Positions 50,011 through 58,253 are shown, counted from the first letter of the stretch. The stretch: DNA of 64,000 nucleotides from Nonomuraea turcica (GCF_030718205.1 NZ_JAUZQF010000001.1:868001-932000), one strand, 5' to 3'. Translations and numbers: made by a program. Notes: generated by a model not told the origin, from the sequence alone.

Positions 50011-50031
50011 GTTGTCTCACGAGTTGTCTCA
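50011..50031 (+). promoter_or_regulatory. Direct repeat GTTGTCTCA, 12-bp period, upstream of the leader peptide
   Basis: GTTGTCTCA occurs at 50011-50019 and 50023-50031, just after the thioredoxin stop and about 50 bp before the leader peptide. It may be an activator site for the sulfur operon; no known consensus is matched with confidence. Confidence 0.35.
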
Positions 50032-50082
50032 TCAATCGGACCAGATGTGACAGATGACGAGACGCCGAGTAGTGTCATCCGC

Positions 50083-50166
50083 ATGAACCCAACGACAGAG
50101 CTGCTCACGAAGCGGCGCGCGGTTGATTTCTGCCGCGTGACCACCTCGCTCTGTCGCGCTGCCTGA
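50083..50166 (+). CDS. Cys-containing leader peptide of the sulfur operon
   Basis: A 27-residue frame, ATG 50083 to TGA 50166, too short for usual gene calling. It begins MNPTTELLTKRRAVDFCRV and ends LCRAA, with Cys17 and Cys24 each followed by Arg. It matches the leader peptides (L-x-x-R-x-x-(V/I)D-x-CR...S-x-x-CR) seen upstream of sulfur-metabolism operons in actinobacteria, which are thought to sense cysteine supply by ribosome stalling. It ends 58 bp before the DUF4395 gene. Confidence 0.75.
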   Translation: MNPTTELLTKRRAVDFCRVTTSLCRAA

Positions 50167-50224
50167 GGACGATCTCGCGCGGACTGGATCCGCCCCAAAT
50201 CGACCCCTTCAGGAGCATCCCACG

Positions 50225-50638
50225 ATGCGTGCCGATCCCAGAGCGCTGCGCTTCGGCGCGGCCATCACAACCGTGGTCCTCGTCTTCGTCCTGGTGACCC
50301 AGAGTGCCTGGCTGCTCGCCGCCCAGGTGGTGGTCTTCGCGCTCGGAGTCGCGGGGCGCTCGCCGTACACGATGCTCTTCAAAGCGCTCGTCAAGAGTGC
50401 TCCGAAGGAGACCGAGGACGCCCGCCCGCCGCGGTTCGCGCAGGGGGTGGGGCTGGTCTTCGCGGTCGCGGGCCTGGCCGGATATGTCGCCGGGATCATG
50501 CCGCTGGCCCTCGTGGCCACGGCCGCGGCTCTCCTCGCCGCTTTCCTCAACGCAGCCTTCGGATTCTGCCTTGGCTGCGAGATGTACCTGCTCATTCGCC
50601 GACTACTGCCCGCTGCCAACATGGAGGTACCCAAATGA
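50225..50638 (+). CDS. DUF4395 membrane protein
   Basis: A 137-residue protein with about four membrane segments (FGAAITTVVLVFVLVTQSAW; RFAQGVGLVFAVAGLAGYVA) and the family's GFCLGCEMYLL motif near the C-terminus, a Cys-x2-Cys at the membrane. DUF4395 genes are regularly coupled to rhodaneses and thioredoxin-like proteins, suggesting transmembrane sulfur or thiol handling. Its stop overlaps the rhodanese ATG (ATGA). Confidence 0.85.
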   Translation: MRADPRALRFGAAITTVVLVFVLVTQSAWLLAAQVVVFALGVAGRSPYTMLFKALVKSAPKETEDARPPRFAQGVGLVFAVAGLAGYVAGIMPLALVATAAALLAAFLNAAFGFCLGCEMYLLIRRLLPAANMEVPK

Positions 50639-51474
50639 GCCGCTCCGCCGCCCTGGTGGACGCTGACTGGGTCGAGGCCAACCTCGACACGCCCGGCGTC
50701 GTTCTCGTCGAGGTCGACGAGGACGTCAGCGCCTACGACAAGGGCCACATCCGTGGCGCCGTGAAGGTTGACTGGCGGCAGGACCTGCAGGACCCGGTCC
50801 GCCGCGATTTCGTGGACAAGACCGGTTTCGAGGCCCTGCTGTCCGACCGCGGCATCTCCAACGAAGACACCGTCGTGCTCTACGGCGGCAACAACAACTG
50901 GTTCGCCTCTTATGCGTACTGGTACTTCAAGCTCTACGGCCACGAGAACGTGAAGCTGCTCGACGGCGGCCGCAAGAAGTGGGAGCTCGACTCCCGCGAG
51001 CTGGTCAAGGACGTGCCGCAGCGGCCCAAGACGCAGTATGTCGCCCAGGAGCAGGACCCGGCGATCCGCGCCTTCCGCGACGACGTGGTCGGCGCCATCG
51101 GCAAGCTCAACCTGGTCGACGTGCGCTCGCCCGACGAGTTCACCGGCAAGCTGCTCGCCCCCGCTCACCTGCCGCAGGAGCAGGCGCAGCGCGCGGGCCA
51201 CGTGCCGACCGCCCGCAACATCCCGTGGTCCAAGGCGGCCAACGACGACGGGACGTTCAAGTCCGACGACGACCTGCGCACCCTCTACCAGGAGGCCGGG
51301 GTCGACTTCGGCAAGGACACCATCGCCTACTGCCGCATCGGCGAGCGCTCGGCGCACACGTGGTTCGTGCTGCACGAGCTGCTCGAGCAGGACAACGTGA
51401 AGAACTACGACGGTTCGTGGACCGAATACGGCTCGCTCGTGGGCGTGCCGATCGAGCTGGGGGAGGCCCGCTAA
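50635..51474 (+). CDS. Thiosulfate sulfurtransferase (rhodanese, CysA/SseA type)
   Basis: A 279-residue tandem rhodanese. The first domain is inactive-type (VVLVEVDEDVSAYDKGHIRG). The second holds the catalytic loop AYCRIGERSAHTWFVLHELL with Cys233 and the CRIGERS motif characteristic of actinobacterial CysA sulfurtransferases, which move sulfane sulfur from thiosulfate to cyanide or thiols. It overlaps the genes on both sides (ATGA upstream, TAATG downstream), so it sits in a tight operon under the leader peptide. Confidence 0.92.
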   Translation: MSRSAALVDADWVEANLDTPGVVLVEVDEDVSAYDKGHIRGAVKVDWRQDLQDPVRRDFVDKTGFEALLSDRGISNEDTVVLYGGNNNWFASYAYWYFKLYGHENVKLLDGGRKKWELDSRELVKDVPQRPKTQYVAQEQDPAIRAFRDDVVGAIGKLNLVDVRSPDEFTGKLLAPAHLPQEQAQRAGHVPTARNIPWSKAANDDGTFKSDDDLRTLYQEAGVDFGKDTIAYCRIGERSAHTWFVLHELLEQDNVKNYDGSWTEYGSLVGVPIELGEAR

Positions 51475-51773
51475 TGACTGCACAGGGTTGCGGAGCGCCG
51501 GAGCAGACCATTGCGCTGCCGGCCGGGATCGATCTGTCCAACCAGGCCGTGATCCAGGGCGTGGTGACCGGCACGGGCACCGCCTACGCGCGGCTGCTCG
51601 ACCACTCGGGCGAGTTCACCGGCGAGGTCGTGGTGTCCGAGGACGGCGTCTTCCGCTTCTTCGCCGCTCCCGGCGACTGGACCGTCCGCATCATCGCGGG
51701 CGGCGGCGTCACCAGGGACATCCAGGTGGAGGCCAAGCTGGGTGAGGTCGCCCAGCTCGCCGTCGCCGTCTGA
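51474..51773 (+). CDS. DUF1416 protein
   Basis: A 99-residue protein starting MTAQGCGAPEQTIALPAGID, with one Cys at residue 6, and a beta-sandwich-like body (QAVIQGVVTGTGTAYARLLD; GVFRFFAAPGDWTVRIIA). DUF1416 is the constant downstream partner of CysA-type rhodaneses in actinobacteria; its role is unproven. It shares the rhodanese stop (TAATG). Confidence 0.9.
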   Translation: MTAQGCGAPEQTIALPAGIDLSNQAVIQGVVTGTGTAYARLLDHSGEFTGEVVVSEDGVFRFFAAPGDWTVRIIAGGGVTRDIQVEAKLGEVAQLAVAV

Positions 51774-51790
51774 CCGCCACAGGCGTCGTG

Positions 51791-51819
51791 AGGGCCCGCG
51801 TTTTTCGGACGCGGGCCCT
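51791..51819 (+). terminator. Intrinsic terminator after the sulfur operon
   Basis: AGGGCCCGCGT (51791-51801) pairs perfectly with ACGCGGGCCCT (51809-51819), 18 bp after the DUF1416 stop, with T residues in the loop and TTTC after the stem. Confidence 0.85.
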
Positions 51820-51861
51820 TTCGCGTGCAACCGATCGGGGCTGGGCGGTGTTGTACGTTAC

Positions 51862-52413
51862 GTGAGCTCGATAGATCCGGTGTGCAAGGCGCTCCTCGAC
51901 GACCTCGACGAGGGGTTCGCCGAGATGTACGCCGCTTACCGCACCCTCGTCTTCTCGACCGCGTTGCGGTTGAGCGGGCGGTGGGCCTGCGCCGAGGACC
52001 TCACGGCGGAGGCGTTCCTGCGGGCGTACCGGGCGCTGGCCGGCTACGACCGCGACCGCATCGCCGCGCTGCAGCCGCGGCCGTGGCTGATGACGGTGCT
52101 GATGAACCTCTGGCGTAACTGGGCGCGGACCAAGGCCCGTACGCCGCCGCCCGACCTGCGCGACGAGCCGGTGGAGGTCGTCGATCCCGGCCAGGACGTC
52201 GAGGCGGCCGCGGTGCGCCACGAGACCGGTGATGAGCTGGCCGAGTTGCTGCGTCAGTTGCCCGAGGAGCAGCGGGCCGCGGTGGTGCTCAGGCATGTCG
52301 TCGACCTGCCCGTCAGCGAGATCGCCACCGTGCTCAAGATCCCGCAGGGCACGGTCAAGTCGCACGTGTCGCGAGGGCTGCGGCGGCTGCGCGCCATGGG
52401 AGGTGCCCAATGA
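51862..52413 (+). CDS. ECF-type sigma factor coupled to a DNA-repair methyltransferase
   Basis: A 183-residue sigma factor: region 2 FAEMYAAYRTLVFSTALRLS and AEDLTAEAFLRAYRALAG, region 4 LPEEQRAAVVLRHVVDLPVS with EIATVLKIPQGTVKSHVSRG. It differs clearly from the two paralogous sigma factors in this window. GTG 51862 is chosen. Its stop overlaps the ATG of the MGMT/Ada-like gene (ATGA, 52410-52413), and no anti-sigma gene follows, so the methyltransferase occupies that place. Confidence 0.86.
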   Translation: MSSIDPVCKALLDDLDEGFAEMYAAYRTLVFSTALRLSGRWACAEDLTAEAFLRAYRALAGYDRDRIAALQPRPWLMTVLMNLWRNWARTKARTPPPDLRDEPVEVVDPGQDVEAAAVRHETGDELAELLRQLPEEQRAAVVLRHVVDLPVSEIATVLKIPQGTVKSHVSRGLRRLRAMGGAQ

Positions 52414-53252
52414 ACGAGGACCGCATGTCCGTCGGCCCGTCGACCGAGGACCGCTTGCCCGTCGGCCCGTCGACCGAGGACCGCTTGCTGGCCGGGCTGG
52501 CGGCGCTGGCCGTCGATGCGCCGGACGGGCTGCTCGGCAGGATCGCCGCCCGCTGGGTGCGCGTGCCCGGTCCCCTGGGCGAGCTGAGCGTCGCGTTCAC
52601 CGATCAGGGTGTCGCCTACGTGCACGCGGGCCCTGGCTTCGCGGAGGCATACAGAGCCCGGTTCGCGAGCTCCGCCCGGCCGCTGCTGCCTGCCGGAGTT
52701 CGCGGCAGGCCGCCTGCCGGGCTGCTGCCCGCGTTGCGTACCGGCCGTGCCTCCGGGGTGCGGCTGGATCTGCGCGGGGTGAGCGACTTCCAGCGCGACG
52801 TGCTGGAGGCGGCGCGCACGATCCCCCGGGGCGAGGTACGCCCCTACGCGTGGATCGCCGCACGAATCGGCCGGCCCAGGGCCGTGCGCGCGGTGGGCAC
52901 GGCCCTGGCGACCAACCCGGTGCCGCTGCTGGTCCCGTGCCACCGGGTCACCAGGTCGGGCGGCGCGGCGGGCGACTACGTCTTCGGTGTGGCGGCCAAA
53001 GAACGGCTGCTGCTGGCCGAGGGCGTCGATCTGGAGCGGCTGCGGCGCCTGGCCGGGGAGCGGGTGTTCTATCTGGCCAGCGACACCACGGGCGTCGTCT
53101 GCTTCCCGACCTGCCACAACGCCAGGCGCATCACCCCCGCACACCGGCACGGCTTCCGCACCCTCGCCCAGGCCAGGGCCGCCGGCTACCGCCCCTGCCG
53201 CACCTGCCGGCCCGCCCAGGGGTTGGCGGAGTCTCAGGGTTTGGCGGGGTAA
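52410..53252 (+). CDS. Methylated-DNA cysteine methyltransferase with C-terminal Ada-type zinc module
   Basis: A 280-residue repair protein. Residues about 120-200 are the MGMT core (FQRDVLEAARTIPRGEVRPY; LLVPCHRV with acceptor Cys177). Residues about 225-270 hold VCFPTCHNARRITPAHRHGF and RPCRTCRPA; cysteines 231, 235, 263 and 266 have the spacing of the zinc/methyl-phosphotriester site of E. coli Ada (38, 42, 69, 72). In Ada this module is N-terminal; here it is C-terminal. The N-terminus carries a 10-residue tandem repeat. Predicted to remove O6-methyl from guanine and possibly sense phosphotriesters. Translationally coupled to the sigma factor. Confidence 0.87.
   Translation: MNEDRMSVGPSTEDRLPVGPSTEDRLLAGLAALAVDAPDGLLGRIAARWVRVPGPLGELSVAFTDQGVAYVHAGPGFAEAYRARFASSARPLLPAGVRGRPPAGLLPALRTGRASGVRLDLRGVSDFQRDVLEAARTIPRGEVRPYAWIAARIGRPRAVRAVGTALATNPVPLLVPCHRVTRSGGAAGDYVFGVAAKERLLLAEGVDLERLRRLAGERVFYLASDTTGVVCFPTCHNARRITPAHRHGFRTLAQARAAGYRPCRTCRPAQGLAESQGLAG
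52416..52484 (+). repeat. 30-bp in-frame tandem repeat at the MGMT N-terminus
   Basis: GAGGACCGC followed by six variable bases and GTCGGCCCGTCGACC forms units at 52416-52445 and 52446-52475, with a third GAGGACCGC at 52476. Each full unit encodes EDR(M/L)(S/P)VGPST. Confidence 0.85.
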
Positions 53253-53791
53253 CGCATCAGCAGCGTGGCGCGGACGATGTCGGGGCCGTGCGCGCGGTAG
53301 CCGTGCGGCACGTCGGAGCGCCACGAGATGTGATCCCCGGGCCCGGCCGTCAGCGGCTCCTTGATCGGGCCGGCGCTCAGCGTGCCGCTGAAGACCGTCA
53401 CGTGCTCGGTCACGCCCTCGTGGTGCGCGGGCGAGGTCTGCGTGAGGCCGGGCGGGACGCGTACGCGGTAGAGCTCGTACGTGACCCTGTCGTCCTCGAA
53501 CACCTCGAGCAGCTCGGCCTCCATCGCCGTGCCCAGCATGATCTGCGGCTCGGGCGGCGGTTCGAGAATGGCCCCGATCGGCACGCCGAGCTGAGCTGTG
53601 ATCGCCCAGAGCGTCTCCAGGGTCGGGCTGAGCGTGCCCGTCTCGACCCCGGACAGGGTGACCTTGCCGATGCCGGCCCGCTTGGCGAGCTCGGACAGCG
53701 AGACCCCGCGCTCCTGCCGCAGCCGCCGCAGCCGGTCTCCCACCACGCGAGGGTCGGCGTCTAAGGCGGGCAGCGGCTCCATACCCGTCAT
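53234..53791 (-). CDS. XRE-family regulator with cupin domain
   Basis: A 185-residue protein. The N-terminal helix-turn-helix reads VVGDRLRRLRQERGVSLSEL and RAGIGKVTLSGVETGTLSPT. The C-terminal cupin has TSPAHHEGVTEHVTVFSGTL and AGPGDHISWRSDVPHGYRAH, with His residues placed for a metal or ligand. This SutR/PuuR-like layout senses a small molecule. ATG 53791 (or 53782) is preferred over the long frame start at 53977. It is convergent with the MGMT gene and divergent from the next membrane protein. Confidence 0.85.
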   Translation of the reverse strand: MTGMEPLPALDADPRVVGDRLRRLRQERGVSLSELAKRAGIGKVTLSGVETGTLSPTLETLWAITAQLGVPIGAILEPPPEPQIMLGTAMEAELLEVFEDDRVTYELYRVRVPPGLTQTSPAHHEGVTEHVTVFSGTLSAGPIKEPLTAGPGDHISWRSDVPHGYRAHGPDIVRATLLMRYPAKP

Positions 53792-53930
53792 GGTGCAACA
53801 GACGGCGCGCCGCGTCGCGGGCATTCTCCTCCAGATAATTCTTTTGTCACTGCTCAGGGACGTGGACGGTCCATACGGCTTTCTCGGGTTGCGGCTGCGA
53901 CGCGAGGGACAGACCGATACGATTCCACAG

Positions 53931-55250
53931 ATGTCCGGTTCGACAGGTGTGATGGCGCCGCCCCAACCAGGGCCCACGCCGGCTCAGCGGATGCCCTCGC
54001 CGTACTCGCTGCCCCTGCACGCACTACGCCTCGCGGGGAAGTGCGCGCTGCCGCTGATCCTGTGGTTCTCCGCGGGCGAGCTGACCCGCTGGGCGTTCCT
54101 CTACGCGGCCACGGAGATCTCGCACGGGAGCGCCAGGCAAGTCCGCCTGATCGTGACCCTGGCGCTGATGACCGTGGTGATCCTGATCTCCATGACCGTC
54201 ATCACGGGCATGTTCCTGTCGCTGCGCCGGGCGCTCTGGGAGACGCGGGCGCGTCAGCAGGATGGGCAGGAGGACGAGCCGTTCTGGGTGTCACTCAACC
54301 GGATCGCCCCTTCCTTCGCGCTCGTCTACCTGGCCTGGGAGCTCTACCTCAAGGACGCTTCCGACTTCCTGGCGATGGACCAGTTCCACAACCTGGACGA
54401 CAACTTCTACAAGCCCATCTTGAACAACCTGGCCAACGGGACAGACGAAGAGGTCACGTACGGCTTGGGACTGGTCGGCCTCGACTGGCGGGTCTCGCTC
54501 GGCGCCATGATCGTGACCTTCGGCCTGCGCATGCTCTTCGGTCACCTCGTCGAGAAGAGCAAGGGCAGGTTCTCCGGCATCGCCGCGGCGTTCGCGGAGT
54601 TCGCGTTCGTGTTCTGCGGCCTGAACGCCATCTTCACCGTCACCAAGGCACGCGAGGACTGGGCCTCCCATCGGGCGGTCGTGGGAGGCGCGAGCGAGGC
54701 GTGGGAGCACGCCAAGGAGAACGTGCCCGGCTGGGAAGCCTTCTGGAAATGGGTGGGCGAGGTCTGGCCGCACGTCATCGAGGCGCTGGCCGTGCCGCTC
54801 ACCTGGCTGGCGATCGCGGTGCTGGTCTTCGGGGGCACGGTTGACGACACCCGCAGGGCGCTGCGCGGCACCCGGTTGGAGCGGGGCATGGACCGGCTGG
54901 AGGGCAGCCACGACCTCACCCAGCGGGCCACGGACCGGATGATCGGAGGTTTCCGTGACCGCTGGGTGCCCGTGGTCAACGCCTTCAGGATCACCGTCAA
55001 GGGCGGCATCACGCTGTTCGGGCTCATGTGCCTGCTGTATGTGGGGCTGCACGTGGGCGCGGACTACCTGGAGCGGGTGGTCAACACGCTCATCGGCTCC
55101 GACGTGCCGTACATGTGGCTCGTGGTCAGCCGGCCCGTCGAGTTCGTCAAGGATCTGGTGGTGACCGTCCTGGCCTACTCCGTGCTGGCCGCGACGTTCG
55201 ACATCGCGGCCACCCGGGCGCGGCTGCAGGGCGAGGACATCACCGCTTGA
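53931..55250 (+). CDS. Large polytopic membrane protein of unknown function
   Basis: A 439-residue protein with a Pro-rich start (MSGSTGVMAPPQPGPTPAQR) and about seven or eight hydrophobic segments (IVTLALMTVVILISMTVITG; WLAIAVLVFGGTVDDT; GITLFGLMCLLYVGLHVGAD; LVVTVLAYSVLAATFDIAAT). Soluble loops are acidic. No transporter or enzyme motif is recognised. Its last 11 bp overlap the PQYGQ-repeat gene tail to tail. Confidence 0.65.
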   Translation: MSGSTGVMAPPQPGPTPAQRMPSPYSLPLHALRLAGKCALPLILWFSAGELTRWAFLYAATEISHGSARQVRLIVTLALMTVVILISMTVITGMFLSLRRALWETRARQQDGQEDEPFWVSLNRIAPSFALVYLAWELYLKDASDFLAMDQFHNLDDNFYKPILNNLANGTDEEVTYGLGLVGLDWRVSLGAMIVTFGLRMLFGHLVEKSKGRFSGIAAAFAEFAFVFCGLNAIFTVTKAREDWASHRAVVGGASEAWEHAKENVPGWEAFWKWVGEVWPHVIEALAVPLTWLAIAVLVFGGTVDDTRRALRGTRLERGMDRLEGSHDLTQRATDRMIGGFRDRWVPVVNAFRITVKGGITLFGLMCLLYVGLHVGADYLERVVNTLIGSDVPYMWLVVSRPVEFVKDLVVTVLAYSVLAATFDIAATRARLQGEDITA

Positions 55251-56763
55251 ACACCAGCACGTCCTTGTGCTTGGCCTTCTCCTCTTCCTCCGGCTTGATC
55301 TCCAGAAGCTTGTCCGTGGGGGTGTCGGAGCGGTAGGTGGTGTTCGGCCTCAGGTGCAGCTCCACCTCGCCGGCCACCGTTTTGGGCACGACGGCCCCTG
55401 CTGTGTACGAGTACGGCTTGCCGACCACACCGTCCTCACCCACCGGGGTGTTGTCCTCCATGACCTCCACCTGCCAAGTGCGCTCCTGCTTGTCCCGCAG
55501 GAACAGCTCCGGCTTGGCGGTGAGCACCTTGCCGGTGTCGTCGAGGGCCTTCCTGGTGATGGTGATCTTGAGCCACTGCTTGTCGGGCGTGGTGTTGCTC
55601 GGCGCGGGCACCATGGGCTCGATCGAGGTCTTCCATGACACGTGCTCGAAGGCCTTCTCCTGACCCTTGGGGACCTCGTGCACGATGTCGTCGGGCTGGC
55701 CGCTCTTGAAGAAGAGATACTGGTCGCCGGTCGGTATGCCCAAGGCCAGCACGAAGGCCACGAGCGCGCTCACGCCGAGGAGCAGGGTGCGCGGCTTGCG
55801 CGGTGCGGCCTCTGGCGCGGCCGGAGAGGGGGCTTCCGGCGGCTGCGGCGGCGTGAACGCGGGGGACGGCACAGTTGGGGGCGCGCCTCCGCCAGGCGCG
55901 GCTGAGGGGTGCGCTGTCCCGCCGGAGGCGGAGGGTGGATTCGCGGGCCCGCCGGGGGCGGCGAACGGATTCCCGGGTCCACCGGGGACGACAGGCAAGG
56001 GCTGCGTGGCGCTGCCGACGGGCTCGGACTGCGACGCCGGGGGCCACACCTGCTGGTCCGGGAAGGCCTCCGGGCCACGGCGCGGCGGCATCCTGGGGCC
56101 GGGAGCCGGCGGCTGCCGGTGTTGGCCGTGGCGCGGCTGAGGGTGTGAGGGGCTGCCACCCTGCGGCCACTGTCCGTGCTGGGGAGCCTGGCCGTACTGG
56201 GCCGGCTGTCCAGGCTGGCCGTACTGGGCCTGCCCGTGCTGCTGAGGCTCCCCCTGCTGTGGCGGCTGGCCGTACTGGGGCGGCTGCCCGTGCTGCGGTG
56301 GCTGGCCGTACTGGGGCGGCTCTCCGGGCTGCGGCGGCTGGCCGTACTGCGGCTCCCGCGCATGCTCTGGTGGCTGGCCGTACTGCGGTGGCCATGCATG
56401 CTGCGGTGGCTGGCCGTGCTGGGCGGGTTGCCCGTATTGCGGTGGCTGGCCGTATTGGGGCGGCCGCCCCTGCTGTGAAGGTTGCCCGTACTGCGGGTGT
56501 TGCCCATGCTGCGAGGGCTGGCCGTATTGCGGCGGATGCCCATGGTCGTCGTGCTGGGATGGCGGCCCCGCTGGGGGAGGCTGGCCGTGGCTCGGTTGTT
56601 GCTCAGAGTGCGCCGACCGGCCGTACGGCGGCGGTGCCTGCTGGCTGTGCCGGCCGGAGTCGGCCGGTCGGTCGGGCTGCGGCGGTTGGTCGGGCTCGGG
56701 CGGTTGGTCGGGCTGGCCGGGAGGTGGGGCGAACCAGTCGCGGCTCGGGTCGTTCCTGGTCAT
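55240..56763 (-). CDS. PQYGQ-repeat membrane protein with extracytoplasmic beta domain
   Basis: A 507-residue protein in three parts. Residues about 1-310 are low-complexity Pro/Gln/Gly with many PPQYGQPPQHGQ-type repeats. A single membrane helix follows near 325-345 (LLLGVSALVAFVLALGIPTG). The last about 160 residues form a strand-rich domain (QWLKITITRKALDDTGKVLT; GEVELHLRPNTTYRSDTP). It is the last of three same-strand genes (58083 to 55240) that each carry one helix and a related outer domain, with 4-bp or overlapping junctions. The cytosolic repeat tail may be a flexible scaffold; function unknown. Confidence 0.7.
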   Translation of the reverse strand: MTRNDPSRDWFAPPPGQPDQPPEPDQPPQPDRPADSGRHSQQAPPPYGRSAHSEQQPSHGQPPPAGPPSQHDDHGHPPQYGQPSQHGQHPQYGQPSQQGRPPQYGQPPQYGQPAQHGQPPQHAWPPQYGQPPEHAREPQYGQPPQPGEPPQYGQPPQHGQPPQYGQPPQQGEPQQHGQAQYGQPGQPAQYGQAPQHGQWPQGGSPSHPQPRHGQHRQPPAPGPRMPPRRGPEAFPDQQVWPPASQSEPVGSATQPLPVVPGGPGNPFAAPGGPANPPSASGGTAHPSAAPGGGAPPTVPSPAFTPPQPPEAPSPAAPEAAPRKPRTLLLGVSALVAFVLALGIPTGDQYLFFKSGQPDDIVHEVPKGQEKAFEHVSWKTSIEPMVPAPSNTTPDKQWLKITITRKALDDTGKVLTAKPELFLRDKQERTWQVEVMEDNTPVGEDGVVGKPYSYTAGAVVPKTVAGEVELHLRPNTTYRSDTPTDKLLEIKPEEEEKAKHKDVLVFKR

Positions 56764-56767
56764 GGCC

Positions 56768-57424
56768 TTACTTCTTCTTCTCGTCCAGGTCGAAGACGGC
56801 TGCGGGTGCGGTCGTGAGCTGTTTGGCGGTGGCGTCGTCGATGCCGAGGTCGATCTGCGCCTCCGGAGGCAGCGGCTCGCTGTAGAGGCCGGAGACCGGG
56901 AGCTGGAACACGGCCTGCGCGCCCGGCAGAGCCGAGGCCGGCACCTCGAACACGAATCGGCCCGTGGTCCACCAGCCCGGCTGGATCCACGGGTTGGCTA
57001 GCGTCTTGGATTTGTCGATCTTGTCGCTCGCGGCGTACACCTTGCCGTCGGCCGCGAGCAGGTTCGGCATGCCCAGGTGCACGGGTTCGACGGGCACCGT
57101 GGCCGCGGCCTCCACCACCAGGAACAGCTGCTCGGTGGGGACGTTCTTGTTCTCGACCTTGAGCGCCTTGGCCGTGGAGACCTTCTGCACGCGCACGGAG
57201 AACCGCCCCGCGTCCACGTCCTGGCCCTTGGCGCCGGTGTAGGTGAGCGGCATGCCCATGTCCTCCGCCGACAGCGCCAGCGACTGGATGGCCACCGCCC
57301 CGGCGACCAGGATCAGGCCCGCGACGATGTGCACGACACGGGAGCCCGAGCCGCCGCGACGAGCGCCCTGCCTGCGGTTGTGGTTGCGGCGCGGGGCCGC
57401 GGCGCGCTGCTGGGTGGCCGTCAT
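56768..57424 (-). CDS. Single-pass membrane protein with extracytoplasmic beta domain
   Basis: A 218-residue protein from ATG 57424, which overlaps the previous stop as TGATG. A basic N-terminus (PRRNHNRRQGARRGG) precedes one helix (VVHIVAGLILVAGAVAIQSL). The outer domain (GRFSVRVQKVSTAKALKVEN; EQLFLVVEAAATVPVEPVHL; GRFVFEVPASALPGAQAVFQ) resembles the immunoglobulin-like DUF4352 fold. Paralogous in plan to its neighbours. Function unknown. Confidence 0.7.
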   Translation of the reverse strand: MTATQQRAAAPRRNHNRRQGARRGGSGSRVVHIVAGLILVAGAVAIQSLALSAEDMGMPLTYTGAKGQDVDAGRFSVRVQKVSTAKALKVENKNVPTEQLFLVVEAAATVPVEPVHLGMPNLLAADGKVYAASDKIDKSKTLANPWIQPGWWTTGRFVFEVPASALPGAQAVFQLPVSGLYSEPLPPEAQIDLGIDDATAKQLTTAPAAVFDLDEKKK

Positions 57425-58083
57425 CACGCCCCCTGCGGCTCGACGGACAGGGTGATCTTGGCGACCACCTTTGTCTCTAGCTTGTTGGTGAGCAACTCCG
57501 GCTCGCTGATCAGGAACCAATTGCTGACGCCGGTGAGCGGGTTCTCGTGGTGCTCCATGGCGCCCATGTCATAGCTCACCTGCTTCGGCGGTTGCGTGGC
57601 CGCGTCGAGTTCGTAGCGGGCGACCACCGTGGATTGAATGCCCGGATGCAGCTGGCGGGAGGTGACGCCCTTGGACAGGACGAACAAGTCGGGGCCGAAC
57701 TTGGTCTTGATCTGCGGGGTCATCTTCAGCAACGTGCTGCCGAAAAAGAAGCCGCTGCTCTTGTCGTGGGGCAGGGCGCCCACGCTGACGGTCTGGTCGG
57801 TCTTGTTCGTCACTTTGAACACCACGTCGAGGTAGCGCTTGTCCTCGGCGAACTGGTTCTCCGCCTTTTCCACGATGACCTTCGACTCCACGACCTGGGT
57901 GTCGAACTGCCCCTGGTCGAGCGTCTGCCCTGGATTGAGCGCTTTTGGTGGGGGATCGGGTCGTTCGTTGAGTCCGCCCAGCAGAGCGGTGATGCCGACG
58001 GCCGTGAGCGCCACCAGAGCCAGTGCGGGCACCACTACCGGGCGTCTTGGCTTGTCAGTGCTGCCGCCGGAGGGTTCCGTCAT
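57424..58083 (-). CDS. Single-pass membrane protein with extracytoplasmic beta domain
   Basis: A 219-residue protein. After MTEPSGGSTDKPRR comes one helix (VVVPALALVALTAVGITALL), then a DUF4352-like beta domain (LDQGQFDTQVVESKVIVEKA; RYLDVVFKVTNKTDQTVSVG; FVLSKGVTSRQLHPGIQSTV). First gene of the three-gene set and divergent from the coiled-coil/HerA pair across 170 bp. Function unknown; the shared fold implies a common surface-exposed role. Confidence 0.7.
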   Translation of the reverse strand: MTEPSGGSTDKPRRPVVVPALALVALTAVGITALLGGLNERPDPPPKALNPGQTLDQGQFDTQVVESKVIVEKAENQFAEDKRYLDVVFKVTNKTDQTVSVGALPHDKSSGFFFGSTLLKMTPQIKTKFGPDLFVLSKGVTSRQLHPGIQSTVVARYELDAATQPPKQVSYDMGAMEHHENPLTGVSNWFLISEPELLTNKLETKVVAKITLSVEPQGA

Positions 58084-58253
58084 GGCAAAGGATGGTAGTA
58101 GGTATCGCTTGTCCCATCTGCCGCAATGCTCCCATCGGGCTGGTCAAAATTGCCGATAACCCTGCCGCTTCAGGGCTTGAAGCTCATACGCTGTCACGGA
58201 GCGGATAAGGGCTGGCCCCTACACCTAACGACATATCGCGGCCGGAGGGTCAC

